Below are positions 1 to 6,519 of a DNA stretch of 35,593 nt, piece by piece. Source of the stretch: Candidatus Poribacteria bacterium (GTDB lineage Bacteria; Poribacteria; WGA-4E; WGA-3G). The translations under genes and the position numbers were made by a program. Location of the stretch: NCBI GenBank assembly GCA_007571305.1, contig RKRR01000055.1:1-35593 (forward strand), written 5' to 3'. How positions within the stretch are numbered: the stretch's first letter is position 1; each line of letters begins with the position of its first letter. The notes under the pieces were generated by a model that saw nothing but the letters and a program-made list of their open reading frames with translations, made no database searches and had not been told where the DNA came from.

Positions 1-131
1 AAGGGTCTAACCTTGAAGATGCAGGCAATGGATGCCACGGATGCCACGCGAAAGCTGATAACGATAGTGTCTTCGTCTCACTCGCTATGGACCACATGGA
101 AGAAGACATGAATGGTGACCATGATCATTAG
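1..131 (+). CDS. C-terminal tail of a c-type cytochrome (P460-like), cut by the window edge
   Basis: Only the last 42 codons are inside the window, in frame from base 3 to a TAG at 129-131. The readable part contains GCHGCHAKADNDSVFV, which holds a CxxCH haem c-binding motif (CHGCH). The same stretch, GCHGCHAKAAHDSVFV, occurs near the end of the lipoprotein at 34739-35395, so the two genes are paralogues. The tail differs after that point and ends in an acidic, His-rich NGDHDH. By analogy with the complete copy it is probably an exported cytochrome P460-like protein, but the N-terminal half is not visible. A strong terminator follows 20 bases after the stop. Confidence 0.75.
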   Translation, partial: GSNLEDAGNGCHGCHAKADNDSVFVSLAMDHMEEDMNGDHDH

Positions 132-151
132 TTAGATTCCATAACATCTAT

Positions 152-205
152 AAGAGAGGGATTGGTAATCGCTTTTTATTGTTACCAGTCCCTCTCTTCT
201 TTTTA
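152..205 (+). terminator. Rho-independent terminator of the cytochrome gene
   Basis: A 17-bp stem is formed by 152-168 and 182-198, with one G-T wobble and a 13-base loop, followed by a T-rich run at 199-207. It ends the left-edge plus-strand gene. It lies just past the stop of the convergent amylase gene and the complementary strand is also A/T-rich, so it may act in both directions. Confidence 0.85.
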
Positions 206-212
206 TTACGCC

Positions 213-1973
213 TTAAGCGATAAACGCCCCACTTTGTGCTGGAAGTGAAATGCTTACGGAATCTTCGGATACCCTCACCGGATTTCCATTGAGCAGATCT
301 CTTGCGGAAGTTTGAAACAACGAAATCGGAACATTAATTGTTTGAGAACGTCCACTTGTATTTAACGCGATTAAGATAGAATCTGTTTCTGAAGTCCGTA
401 GATACGCGTAAGTTCCCTTCTGAACGTTCAGATGAACAGCTTTTCGACCACCAGAGGTGAGCACGAAAAATTGCTTACGTAATGCTCCCAAGCGTCGGAA
501 ATAATCTAATAAATCTTTGTCTGCTTCATCTCCCCACGGCATCGGCAACCGCGCCTCTTCGAAACGCCCAAGCGGTTTTTTTTGCGAAATCCCCACCTCG
601 GTTCCGTTGTAAATTATAGGCGGTGCGGAGAGTGTGAACAGCACCAATGCAGCCAATTTGACTTTTGCCTTATCCTCTTTCGCCAAATAGAGAATGCGTG
701 TCATATCATGGTTATCCAGAAACGCTGGCAGCGAGAAATCCTTTGGAAAATACATTTCATGCGCTGCTAAAAACGATTCAAATTCCAGCAGTGTTGAAGT
801 CTCAAGGACAAAAGTCCGTCGAAGCGCATCCGCAAGCAGGAAATCGAGGCACCCATCAAAATGTGGGATATAGGACGCGATGACTTCCGAATGACTCACG
901 ACCTCCCCGAACAGAAAAACGTCAGATTTTACTGCTTTGCATGCTTGGCGAAAATCTGCCCAGAACGTCCGTGGTGGACCTGGAACGTAGTCAAGTCGGT
1001 AGCCATCAACATCTTTCTGAAGCCAATGCTGTGCACACTTTAAGAGATAATCGCTCGTCGGTTTGTGTTTTAAGTTCAGTTGTGGCATTCCCTTCACAGT
1101 GAAGAAACTTGCATATTCGTCGGGCCAACGCTGCCATGTGTACCACGATCGATACTCGCTGTCTGGATCACGCTGTGCCGCTTGAAAGGTCGGATGTTGG
1201 TTGGACCAGTGATTGGCAACAAAGTCGAGAATAATCCGCATGTCACGCTGATGCGCTTTGTCGATGAGCTCTACCAGTTCCGGGTTCGTGCCGAATCGGG
1301 GTTCAACGGTGTAATAATCTGTGGCATCATAGCCGTGATGAGACGGACTTTCAAAAAGTGGTGAAAGCCAGATTGCATTGCATCCAAGCGATTGAATGTA
1401 ATCAAGTTTCTGCATCGCCCCACGGAGCGTTCCACCGAAAAATCCAGAAAGGCTTGTCGGCTTTTTCCACGGCACACCCTCCCCTGGGTAGAATCGATCA
1501 AGGAAGATATGATAGATAACGGCATCACGGACCCACCTCGGCACGTCGTAATCGTCAACAGAGATAGCGAATTCGGTTGCTTCGGATAACACCCGTGCTT
1601 GGTTATCCGCAAAGATCCATCCATCTGCCCCTACGACACGTCCACCGATTCGGTAGCGCACTGTTGTGCCGCTGGGTTGTGGTGGGATCTGCCCGTGCCA
1701 GTGGTGCACATACCGCCATTCAAATGTGCTCCATACCGATTCTTTCGCCATGAGCTCAAACGTGGTTTCTTTGCCATCTATATCTACCCAACAGCGAACC
1801 GAATCGTAGGCGATGCCACCGGACGTTGTTACGTAAATATCAATCGGTTGACTCGGCTGCGGTCGCGATCGGTTTGTAAGTGATGGATTTAATCGGTGAA
1901 GATGCTTGATACCTACTAAGTTGCTTCGGTATTCGGCAATACGGTTATCAGAATCTCTTTGTGGACCAAACAT
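213..1973 (-). CDS. GH13 alpha-amylase / neopullulanase-type glycosidase
   Basis: Cytoplasmic glycoside hydrolase of family GH13, 586 residues, predicted to cleave alpha-1,4 (perhaps alpha-1,6) glucans or maltodextrins. Residues 1-135 look like the Ig-like N-domain of neopullulanase and maltogenic amylase. The TIM barrel follows, with all conserved regions visible: DFVANH (about 250-255), GYRLD with nucleophile Asp328, FLFGEV with acid/base Glu357, and DNHD with His422-Asp423. No signal peptide is seen. I chose ATG 1973 because AGAGGA lies six bases upstream. A longer in-frame start at 2039 would place coding sequence over the terminator hairpin of the upstream gene. Substrate cannot be fixed from sequence; cyclomaltodextrinase is an alternative. 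Confidence 0.9.
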   Translation of the reverse strand: MFGPQRDSDNRIAEYRSNLVGIKHLHRLNPSLTNRSRPQPSQPIDIYVTTSGGIAYDSVRCWVDIDGKETTFELMAKESVWSTFEWRYVHHWHGQIPPQPSGTTVRYRIGGRVVGADGWIFADNQARVLSEATEFAISVDDYDVPRWVRDAVIYHIFLDRFYPGEGVPWKKPTSLSGFFGGTLRGAMQKLDYIQSLGCNAIWLSPLFESPSHHGYDATDYYTVEPRFGTNPELVELIDKAHQRDMRIILDFVANHWSNQHPTFQAAQRDPDSEYRSWYTWQRWPDEYASFFTVKGMPQLNLKHKPTSDYLLKCAQHWLQKDVDGYRLDYVPGPPRTFWADFRQACKAVKSDVFLFGEVVSHSEVIASYIPHFDGCLDFLLADALRRTFVLETSTLLEFESFLAAHEMYFPKDFSLPAFLDNHDMTRILYLAKEDKAKVKLAALVLFTLSAPPIIYNGTEVGISQKKPLGRFEEARLPMPWGDEADKDLLDYFRRLGALRKQFFVLTSGGRKAVHLNVQKGTYAYLRTSETDSILIALNTSGRSQTINVPISLFQTSARDLLNGNPVRVSEDSVSISLPAQSGAFIA

Positions 1974-1985
1974 GATTTCCTCTAC

Positions 1986-2026
1986 ATATAAAAATAAAAA
2001 AGCCGTGTAGCAGGTACACGGCTTTT
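1986..2026 (-). terminator. Rho-independent terminator between lipoprotein and amylase genes
   Basis: A perfect 12-bp stem (1998-2009 with 2015-2026, loop of five) is followed on the minus strand by a long T-rich tract. It lies after the stop of the lipoprotein gene (2048) and ends only about 13 bases before the amylase start codon, so it could also act as an attenuator for the amylase. Confidence 0.85.
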
Positions 2027-2047
2027 CAATCTTGATCACAAATTTGC

Positions 2048-2974
2048 TTACTTATCGCCCCAAGCGCGCCCACGTGGAATCAATAACAGTTGTCCCACAC
2101 TCAGCTTTCTCCGATCGAAGATATAATCGTCCTGGTTCGCGGCGACTAACCGTTTCCACATCTCTGTGTCATCGAAAATTTCAGGACGCGCAGCGATACG
2201 TTTGAGTGCCGCTTCGCCGTTTTCTTCCTGAATATCCTCTTCCTTCACATGGTATTTGTAAAGCACTTCAGGACTGGTGATGCTGAAACTGAAACTGTGT
2301 GAGTTTTCGAGGGCATTGCCTGCCATATCCGTAGCACCGGAAACGGTGACAGTGTACATACGTCCGGCACGCATTGGCATATCGGATGTAAACGTCACAG
2401 AATCGCCGCTTCCAGTCACCGTACCTGACAGCATAGCGTTCATCGGTTCACTCATTGAATCTTCCGTTTTCGAAACCGCTACATCCACGGTAACACTATC
2501 GCTATCAATCGGCTCACTAAACGAAACCGTCAGGCTATTCATCACATTCAGCGAATCCTCATACTCAGAGAAAACTGTGCCGTCCGCGGGTTCGTTCATT
2601 GTCACTGTGGGTGGGGTCGCGTCAGTATAGGTAAATTTCTGTGAAAGCGTGACCGGTACTTCAGGTTTCCCTTTATTTGTAACAACGATGGACACAGACT
2701 CTCCCGCCATGCCACCGGGAGCCACCGCTGTGATTTGTGTTTCACTCGGAACGGTTACGTTTTGTGCATTTTTCCCACCGAACGTCACGGTTACGCCGTT
2801 TTTCATATCAAATTTTTCGCCAGTAATCTGAACAGTCGTCCCGCCGGTTTCGGGTCCCTGTGTCGGACTCAGCCCACTCGGTATCGGTTCTGGATTACAG
2901 CCAGCACATCCTGCCATCCACACGCAGAGAATCGTGAGAACAGCGAGCACGGCTATATTTCTGGGTTTTCTCAT
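2048..2974 (-). CDS. Lipoprotein with IPT/TIG, bacterial Ig-like and LysM-like domains
   Basis: Predicted 308-residue exported lipoprotein. The N-terminus is a signal peptide ending in a lipobox (WMAGC, Cys22). Residues of about 30-115 resemble an IPT/TIG domain (GGTTVQITGEKF, then ITAVAPGGMAGE). Residues of about 118-232 resemble a Big_5/SbsA-type Ig-like domain (PPTVTMNEPADGTV, VSFSEPID, DMAGN). The last 70 residues resemble a LysM module (YHVKEEDIQ, then WKRLVAANQDD, then LSVGQLLLIPRG), which would bind peptidoglycan. This architecture suggests an outer-membrane-anchored protein that touches the cell wall. AAGGAGAC lies ten bases before the ATG. A consensus promoter sits about 150 bases upstream. 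No enzymatic function is evident. Confidence 0.8.
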   Translation of the reverse strand: MRKPRNIAVLAVLTILCVWMAGCAGCNPEPIPSGLSPTQGPETGGTTVQITGEKFDMKNGVTVTFGGKNAQNVTVPSETQITAVAPGGMAGESVSIVVTNKGKPEVPVTLSQKFTYTDATPPTVTMNEPADGTVFSEYEDSLNVMNSLTVSFSEPIDSDSVTVDVAVSKTEDSMSEPMNAMLSGTVTGSGDSVTFTSDMPMRAGRMYTVTVSGATDMAGNALENSHSFSFSITSPEVLYKYHVKEEDIQEENGEAALKRIAARPEIFDDTEMWKRLVAANQDDYIFDRRKLSVGQLLLIPRGRAWGDK

Positions 2975-3124
2975 TATAATTTAGTCTCCTTATGGTCAGG
3001 AAGGCTTTCATTTCGGATCGCGCCAATCTTGCTATTGAAAAGTGGCAGAGCTGGCAAGCCAAAACTTGCGATTGCTATTAGAAGAAGGACTTCGTGGTTA
3101 GAGGGGCACCTCTAAATTACACCT
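2975..3124 (-). promoter_or_regulatory. Long structured 5' leader of the LysM lipoprotein gene
   Basis: About 150 bases separate the predicted transcription start (near 3124) from the ATG. The leader begins with a perfect 7-bp hairpin (3098-3104 with 3109-3115, loop GGCA). A second small stem, GCAAG/CTTGC, lies a little further downstream. I do not recognise a riboswitch class. The 5' hairpin could simply stabilise the mRNA. Confidence 0.4.
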
Positions 3125-3130
3125 TAAATT

Positions 3131-3160
3131 ATTATACACATAAATTAAAGCAGTTGTCAA
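3131..3160 (-). promoter_or_regulatory. Sigma70-like promoter for the LysM lipoprotein
   Basis: On the minus strand this reads TTGACA (3160-3155), an 18-base spacer, then TATAAT (3136-3131). Both hexamers match the consensus exactly. It points at the lipoprotein gene, with the start of transcription expected near 3124. Confidence 0.75.
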
Positions 3161-3206
3161 CACTTTTTTACACAGATCGCGAACAAAAATCTGTACTATA
3201 AATATC

Positions 3207-4055
3207 CTAACCGCGCCAAGTCGTCCGTTTTAGCGGATCGCTCACACGAACGGTTAACTCTGGACCGAAACCTTCTACTGATAGTCTTACCGTATCTCCA
3301 TCCCCTATTGCGGTGAGTGCCTCATGATGCGTTCCTGTCGATACAACATCTCCCGGTTCAAGCGTTACCACATTGGTCACTTCCGCGAGCAATTCGGGGA
3401 TAAAACGTGCCATGGAACTTGTAGAGAAATCGTGTTGCAGACCGTCGTTAATCCAGAGTTGCACGCCGAGCTCGTTTCCATCATCCACTGCGTCAGCAGT
3501 AACAATCGCTGGACCCATCGGTGCAAACGTATGCCAACTCTTTCCCAAGAAGAAGCCCCCGGGCAACCCGCGCGCGGAAACATCAATAAATTGCGTATAA
3601 CCAAAAACACAGTCTAATGCATTGTCCTCGGACAGATGCTTCGCCGTTTTACCAATCACAATTGCTAATTCCGGCTCAAAGTGGAACACGGTCACATCTG
3701 CTTCTGGGAGTTCCACCGTCCCCTCTGTGGCAATGATGCCGGTCGGTGACTTTAGAAAAGCGTTGAAATCCCCGCGCGAGGGACTATCCGGTTCAATATA
3801 ATTACCCGCAAGGCAGACGAGTTGTCCAGGACGTGGGACGGGTGCATTAAAGCTGACGCTATCTAAAGCGATGGCAGTGCCGTTTCCAACAGCACTCTCT
3901 ATTGTTGGACGTAGATTATCAAAGTCCTCAATCACTGTTCGTATCAGTTCTTGCGGTGTCCGATACGAGATACTACTGAGTGCCTCACTTATGTCAACGA
4001 TCCCATCTTCTGTTATTACACCGAGTTGATAATCATTAAAAAAGGCAAGTTTCAT
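3207..4055 (-). CDS. Fumarylacetoacetate hydrolase (FAA) family protein
   Basis: A 282-residue member of the FAH fold. The family cleaves or isomerises diketo or 2-keto acids with a divalent metal, in the cytoplasm. The metal ligands are recognisable: FEPELAIVIGK supplies the two glutamates and FIDVSARG the aspartate, followed by GKSWHTFAPMGP, a variant of the family signature. The usual GYTxxNDVSARD reads YTQFIDVSARG here, so the Asn before the metal Asp is Ile. The ATG touches the stop of the Gfo/Idh gene upstream (TAAATG), so the two are cotranscribed and probably translationally coupled. With a DlgD-like reductase in the same cluster, a role in sugar-acid breakdown is likely. The exact substrate is unknown. 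Confidence 0.85.
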   Translation of the reverse strand: MKLAFFNDYQLGVITEDGIVDISEALSSISYRTPQELIRTVIEDFDNLRPTIESAVGNGTAIALDSVSFNAPVPRPGQLVCLAGNYIEPDSPSRGDFNAFLKSPTGIIATEGTVELPEADVTVFHFEPELAIVIGKTAKHLSEDNALDCVFGYTQFIDVSARGLPGGFFLGKSWHTFAPMGPAIVTADAVDDGNELGVQLWINDGLQHDFSTSSMARFIPELLAEVTNVVTLEPGDVVSTGTHHEALTAIGDGDTVRLSVEGFGPELTVRVSDPLKRTTWRG

Positions 4056-5180
4056 TTAGTTTTTTGCTCCTCTGTTAAGACGTTTCACAAGCGGATGACT
4101 CCGCTCCTCTAACGGCAGTTGCACCTTTTGCCCACTGAAATGGGAGACGTAGGTTGCGCTTACACACTCAAGGGATGTCAGCGCGTTGCGTCCACCGAGT
4201 TCTGGTTGGTCTTCGTTAAGAATCGCGTCTCGTATATTTTTCGCGCTCCAAATCGTATGGCGCGATTGCCACGGCTTTCCGGAGATGAGAAACGCTGATG
4301 CGTCAAGTTCTATCCGTTCCCATGCGGGTGTATGCGCTGCAAAAGAGACATCAAAGGGACAGTACCACATTTCATCTATACCTGTGTCTGGGTGTGGTTT
4401 TACCATCAATTGCCCCTCTGAACCGAGCAGATGCGGTCCCATCATCCACCCGTGTCTGGGTTCGCGGCAATAGAGTTCCATGATACCGTAGGCACTGTTT
4501 CCACCGCCGATATGCACGAGCATCGTATCTCCCGCGACGATTCCATTGTCGCGTCGGTCAGTTTTGCACAACTCACTGCTGTGCATAATGTCCACTTCCG
4601 TTACATCATGTCCCTGATATGTAATATGTGCCTGAATCCAAGAGATACCGTCTAAGAAGAAATCCATCTCGTCAAAATAGTGGACACCCATTTCCATCAA
4701 CTCGAATCCGGCTTCACGCCCTTTGCCGACTTCACGGATTGAACGGAGTTCACCGATTTTACCTGCCTCGACCAGAGATTTCGCATGCCGAAAAAGCGGC
4801 GTAAATCGGAACTGATGACTGACCGCCAAGTGCACACCCGCCTCACGACATGCTGTGAACATCTGATCCGCCGTTTCTAAATCAACGGACAACGGCTTCT
4901 CACATAAAACGTGGATGCCTTCTTTTGCGGCAGCAATTGCAATGGGCGCGTGTAACGGCGCGTGCGTACACACACTCACGATATCGAGTTCTTCACGCGC
5001 GAACATCTCTTCGTAATCGGTATATCGGTTTGAGACCGCGTATTCATCGGCGCGATTGTTGAGCGCGTCGCGATTGATGTCGCACATCGCGACAAGATCA
5101 ACGCCCTCCAAGTTCGCGTGCGCGCCAGCGTGACTCCGGCTAATTCCGCCACACCCGACAATTCCTGCCCGTAACGTCAT
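4056..5180 (-). CDS. Gfo/Idh/MocA family NAD(P)-dependent oxidoreductase
   Basis: A 374-residue cytoplasmic dehydrogenase of the glucose-fructose oxidoreductase / inositol dehydrogenase family. The N-terminal Rossmann fold starts at AGIVGCGGISRSH, and the family motif CEKPLS is present with its catalytic-site lysine. The C-terminal half (QFRFTP onward) is the substrate-binding domain. ATG 5180 is chosen because AGGAGAGG lies six bases upstream. An upstream in-frame start at 5324 would overlap the end of the DlgD-like gene and cover a promoter. It lies between the DlgD-like and FAA genes on the same strand. Family members oxidise a range of sugars and sugar derivatives, so the substrate is not assignable. 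Confidence 0.9.
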   Translation of the reverse strand: MTLRAGIVGCGGISRSHAGAHANLEGVDLVAMCDINRDALNNRADEYAVSNRYTDYEEMFAREELDIVSVCTHAPLHAPIAIAAAKEGIHVLCEKPLSVDLETADQMFTACREAGVHLAVSHQFRFTPLFRHAKSLVEAGKIGELRSIREVGKGREAGFELMEMGVHYFDEMDFFLDGISWIQAHITYQGHDVTEVDIMHSSELCKTDRRDNGIVAGDTMLVHIGGGNSAYGIMELYCREPRHGWMMGPHLLGSEGQLMVKPHPDTGIDEMWYCPFDVSFAAHTPAWERIELDASAFLISGKPWQSRHTIWSAKNIRDAILNEDQPELGGRNALTSLECVSATYVSHFSGQKVQLPLEERSHPLVKRLNRGAKN

Positions 5181-5238
5181 GAGTCCTCTCCTGAATCCAA
5201 CTTGTGCCTGGTAGTTTTCAGATTTCGTGTTAAGATGT

Positions 5239-5266
5239 ATTATACGCTGATACAAAAAGAGTGCAA
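5239..5266 (-). promoter_or_regulatory. Sigma70-like promoter for the Gfo/Idh-FAA pair
   Basis: On the minus strand: TTGCAC (5266-5261), a 16-base spacer and TATAAT (5244-5239). It lies in the 101-base gap between the DlgD-like gene and the Gfo/Idh gene. The pair can therefore be transcribed independently of the first gene. Confidence 0.6.
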
Positions 5267-5281
5267 GCCAAAAATCTGCAC

Positions 5282-6301
5282 CTATCCTGCGCCATCTTTG
5301 TTCATTTCCAGCAATGCCTGCCACTGTTTTTCATCTACGAGGACCCCCTTTTCAAGGCTCTCCATCCGCGTCCGCAGCATGCCTTCCCCAGGATACCTTA
5401 CGTTCTCATTTTCGTCCAAAGGAGCAGCCGTGCGGAAGTCATCAATAATCGCTGCGACCGTTTCGTCCAACATCGCTTGTCCTATCATTCCGGTAGCGTT
5501 AACAGCAATATACACTTGAGAAACAGCGTATTCGGAACCCTGCTTTCCAATTTCGTGTGTCGCTTGCCCGCCTGAGAGAATAGATGCCATTGTGTCGAGC
5601 ACCAGTGCTAACCCGGAGCCTTTCCAATAGCCGATGGGAAGTGCCCTTGCGGAATCAAGAATCTCTCCCGGTTCAACCGTAAGTTCTCCCTTGGTGTCAT
5701 ACCCACCGGGTAACGGTAATTGTTTCCCTTGCAGCTGCATCACTTCCAATTTCCCGTTTGAATACTGACTCATCGCCATATCCAGCAGAACGTGCCCCTC
5801 TTTTCGCGGCACGGCGATCGCCATCGGATTGTTCCCTATCTTTTTATCTGCAGAACCCCACGGCGGCATGAGCCGGGTTGTATTCGTCCAACATATCCCA
5901 ATATATCCGGCTTCTGCAGCTTGTAGGGCATAGGCACCGCCACGCATCCAGTGGTTTGTATTTGAAAGCCCAACACACCCGATGCCGTGAGTATGGGCGA
6001 GTTCTGTTGCCCGTTGCATACAGAAGTGAGCGTTGACAAGTCCCACCCCCATCTTGCCATTCCACCGTTCTAATGCGCCAAAATCTTCAACTTTCTCTGG
6101 CTGTGCACGGAAATCGATCTGTTTGCTTTCCAGTCCCGCAACGAATCCGGGAAATCGATTGAGTCCATGTGAGTACACACCATCGCGCTGATTCTCAGCA
6201 AACAGTCGAGCACATAACATTCCTCTCTCACCATCAAACCCAATCGCTGCGAGCACACGATAAAATTCATCACATAAATTTTGGAAAGGCACACGTTTCA
6301 T
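5282..6301 (-). CDS. dlgD: DlgD/YiaK-like 2,3-diketo-L-gulonate reductase (Ldh2 family)
   Basis: A 339-residue NAD(P)H-dependent oxidoreductase of the malate/L-lactate dehydrogenase (type 2) family, close in length to E. coli YiaK/DlgD. Motifs typical of that branch are SHGLNRFPGFV near residue 44, NTNHWMRGG and GYIGICWTNT with the following MPPWGS. The known enzyme reduces 2,3-diketo-L-gulonate to 3-dehydro-L-gulonate in ascorbate or diketogulonate catabolism. AAGGA lies upstream of the ATG. It heads a minus-strand cluster with Gfo/Idh/MocA and FAA enzymes, which fits sugar-acid catabolism. Other Ldh2 enzymes (ureidoglycolate, malate, delta1-piperideine-2-carboxylate) are less likely given the NHWMRGG motif. 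The symbol is a best match, not proof of substrate. Confidence 0.8.
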   Translation of the reverse strand: MKRVPFQNLCDEFYRVLAAIGFDGERGMLCARLFAENQRDGVYSHGLNRFPGFVAGLESKQIDFRAQPEKVEDFGALERWNGKMGVGLVNAHFCMQRATELAHTHGIGCVGLSNTNHWMRGGAYALQAAEAGYIGICWTNTTRLMPPWGSADKKIGNNPMAIAVPRKEGHVLLDMAMSQYSNGKLEVMQLQGKQLPLPGGYDTKGELTVEPGEILDSARALPIGYWKGSGLALVLDTMASILSGGQATHEIGKQGSEYAVSQVYIAVNATGMIGQAMLDETVAAIIDDFRTAAPLDENENVRYPGEGMLRTRMESLEKGVLVDEKQWQALLEMNKDGAG

Positions 6302-6333
6302 ACAATTTCGTCCTTATCAATTTAGTGAACACC

Positions 6334-6362
6334 ATTATGCATGATATTTGAGAAAAAAGCAA
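6334..6362 (-). promoter_or_regulatory. Sigma70-like promoter for the dlgD-like gene
   Basis: Minus strand: TTGCTT (6362-6357), a 17-base spacer, CATAAT (6339-6334). Transcription would start near 6327, about 26 bases before the ATG at 6301. It diverges from the TonB-receptor promoter about 60 bases away. Confidence 0.6.
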
Positions 6363-6418
6363 GGTATTTTATGCTCATTTCAGAGGATTTCGTTACCCTC
6401 AATCGGCTTTGATTTTCC

Positions 6419-6447
6419 TTGCGTGAAAACGTCTTACAATGTACTAT
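6419..6447 (+). promoter_or_regulatory. Sigma70-like promoter for the TonB-dependent receptor
   Basis: TTGCGT (6419-6424), a 17-base spacer and TACTAT (6442-6447). The -10 box overlies an upstream in-frame ATG (6439). This supports the downstream GTG as the true start of the receptor. Confidence 0.5.
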
Positions 6448-6519
6448 AGATACTCGCAATCTCGGTTTTTAAAAAGTAGCCCGTCCCTTGACCCCACGTC
6501 CTACAAGAAGGAGAAAGAA

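Noticed and set aside
2975..3124. Riboswitch in the lipoprotein leader
   Set aside because: No consensus of a known class (cyclic-di-GMP, cobalamin, SAM, TPP) can be read; only simple hairpins are visible.
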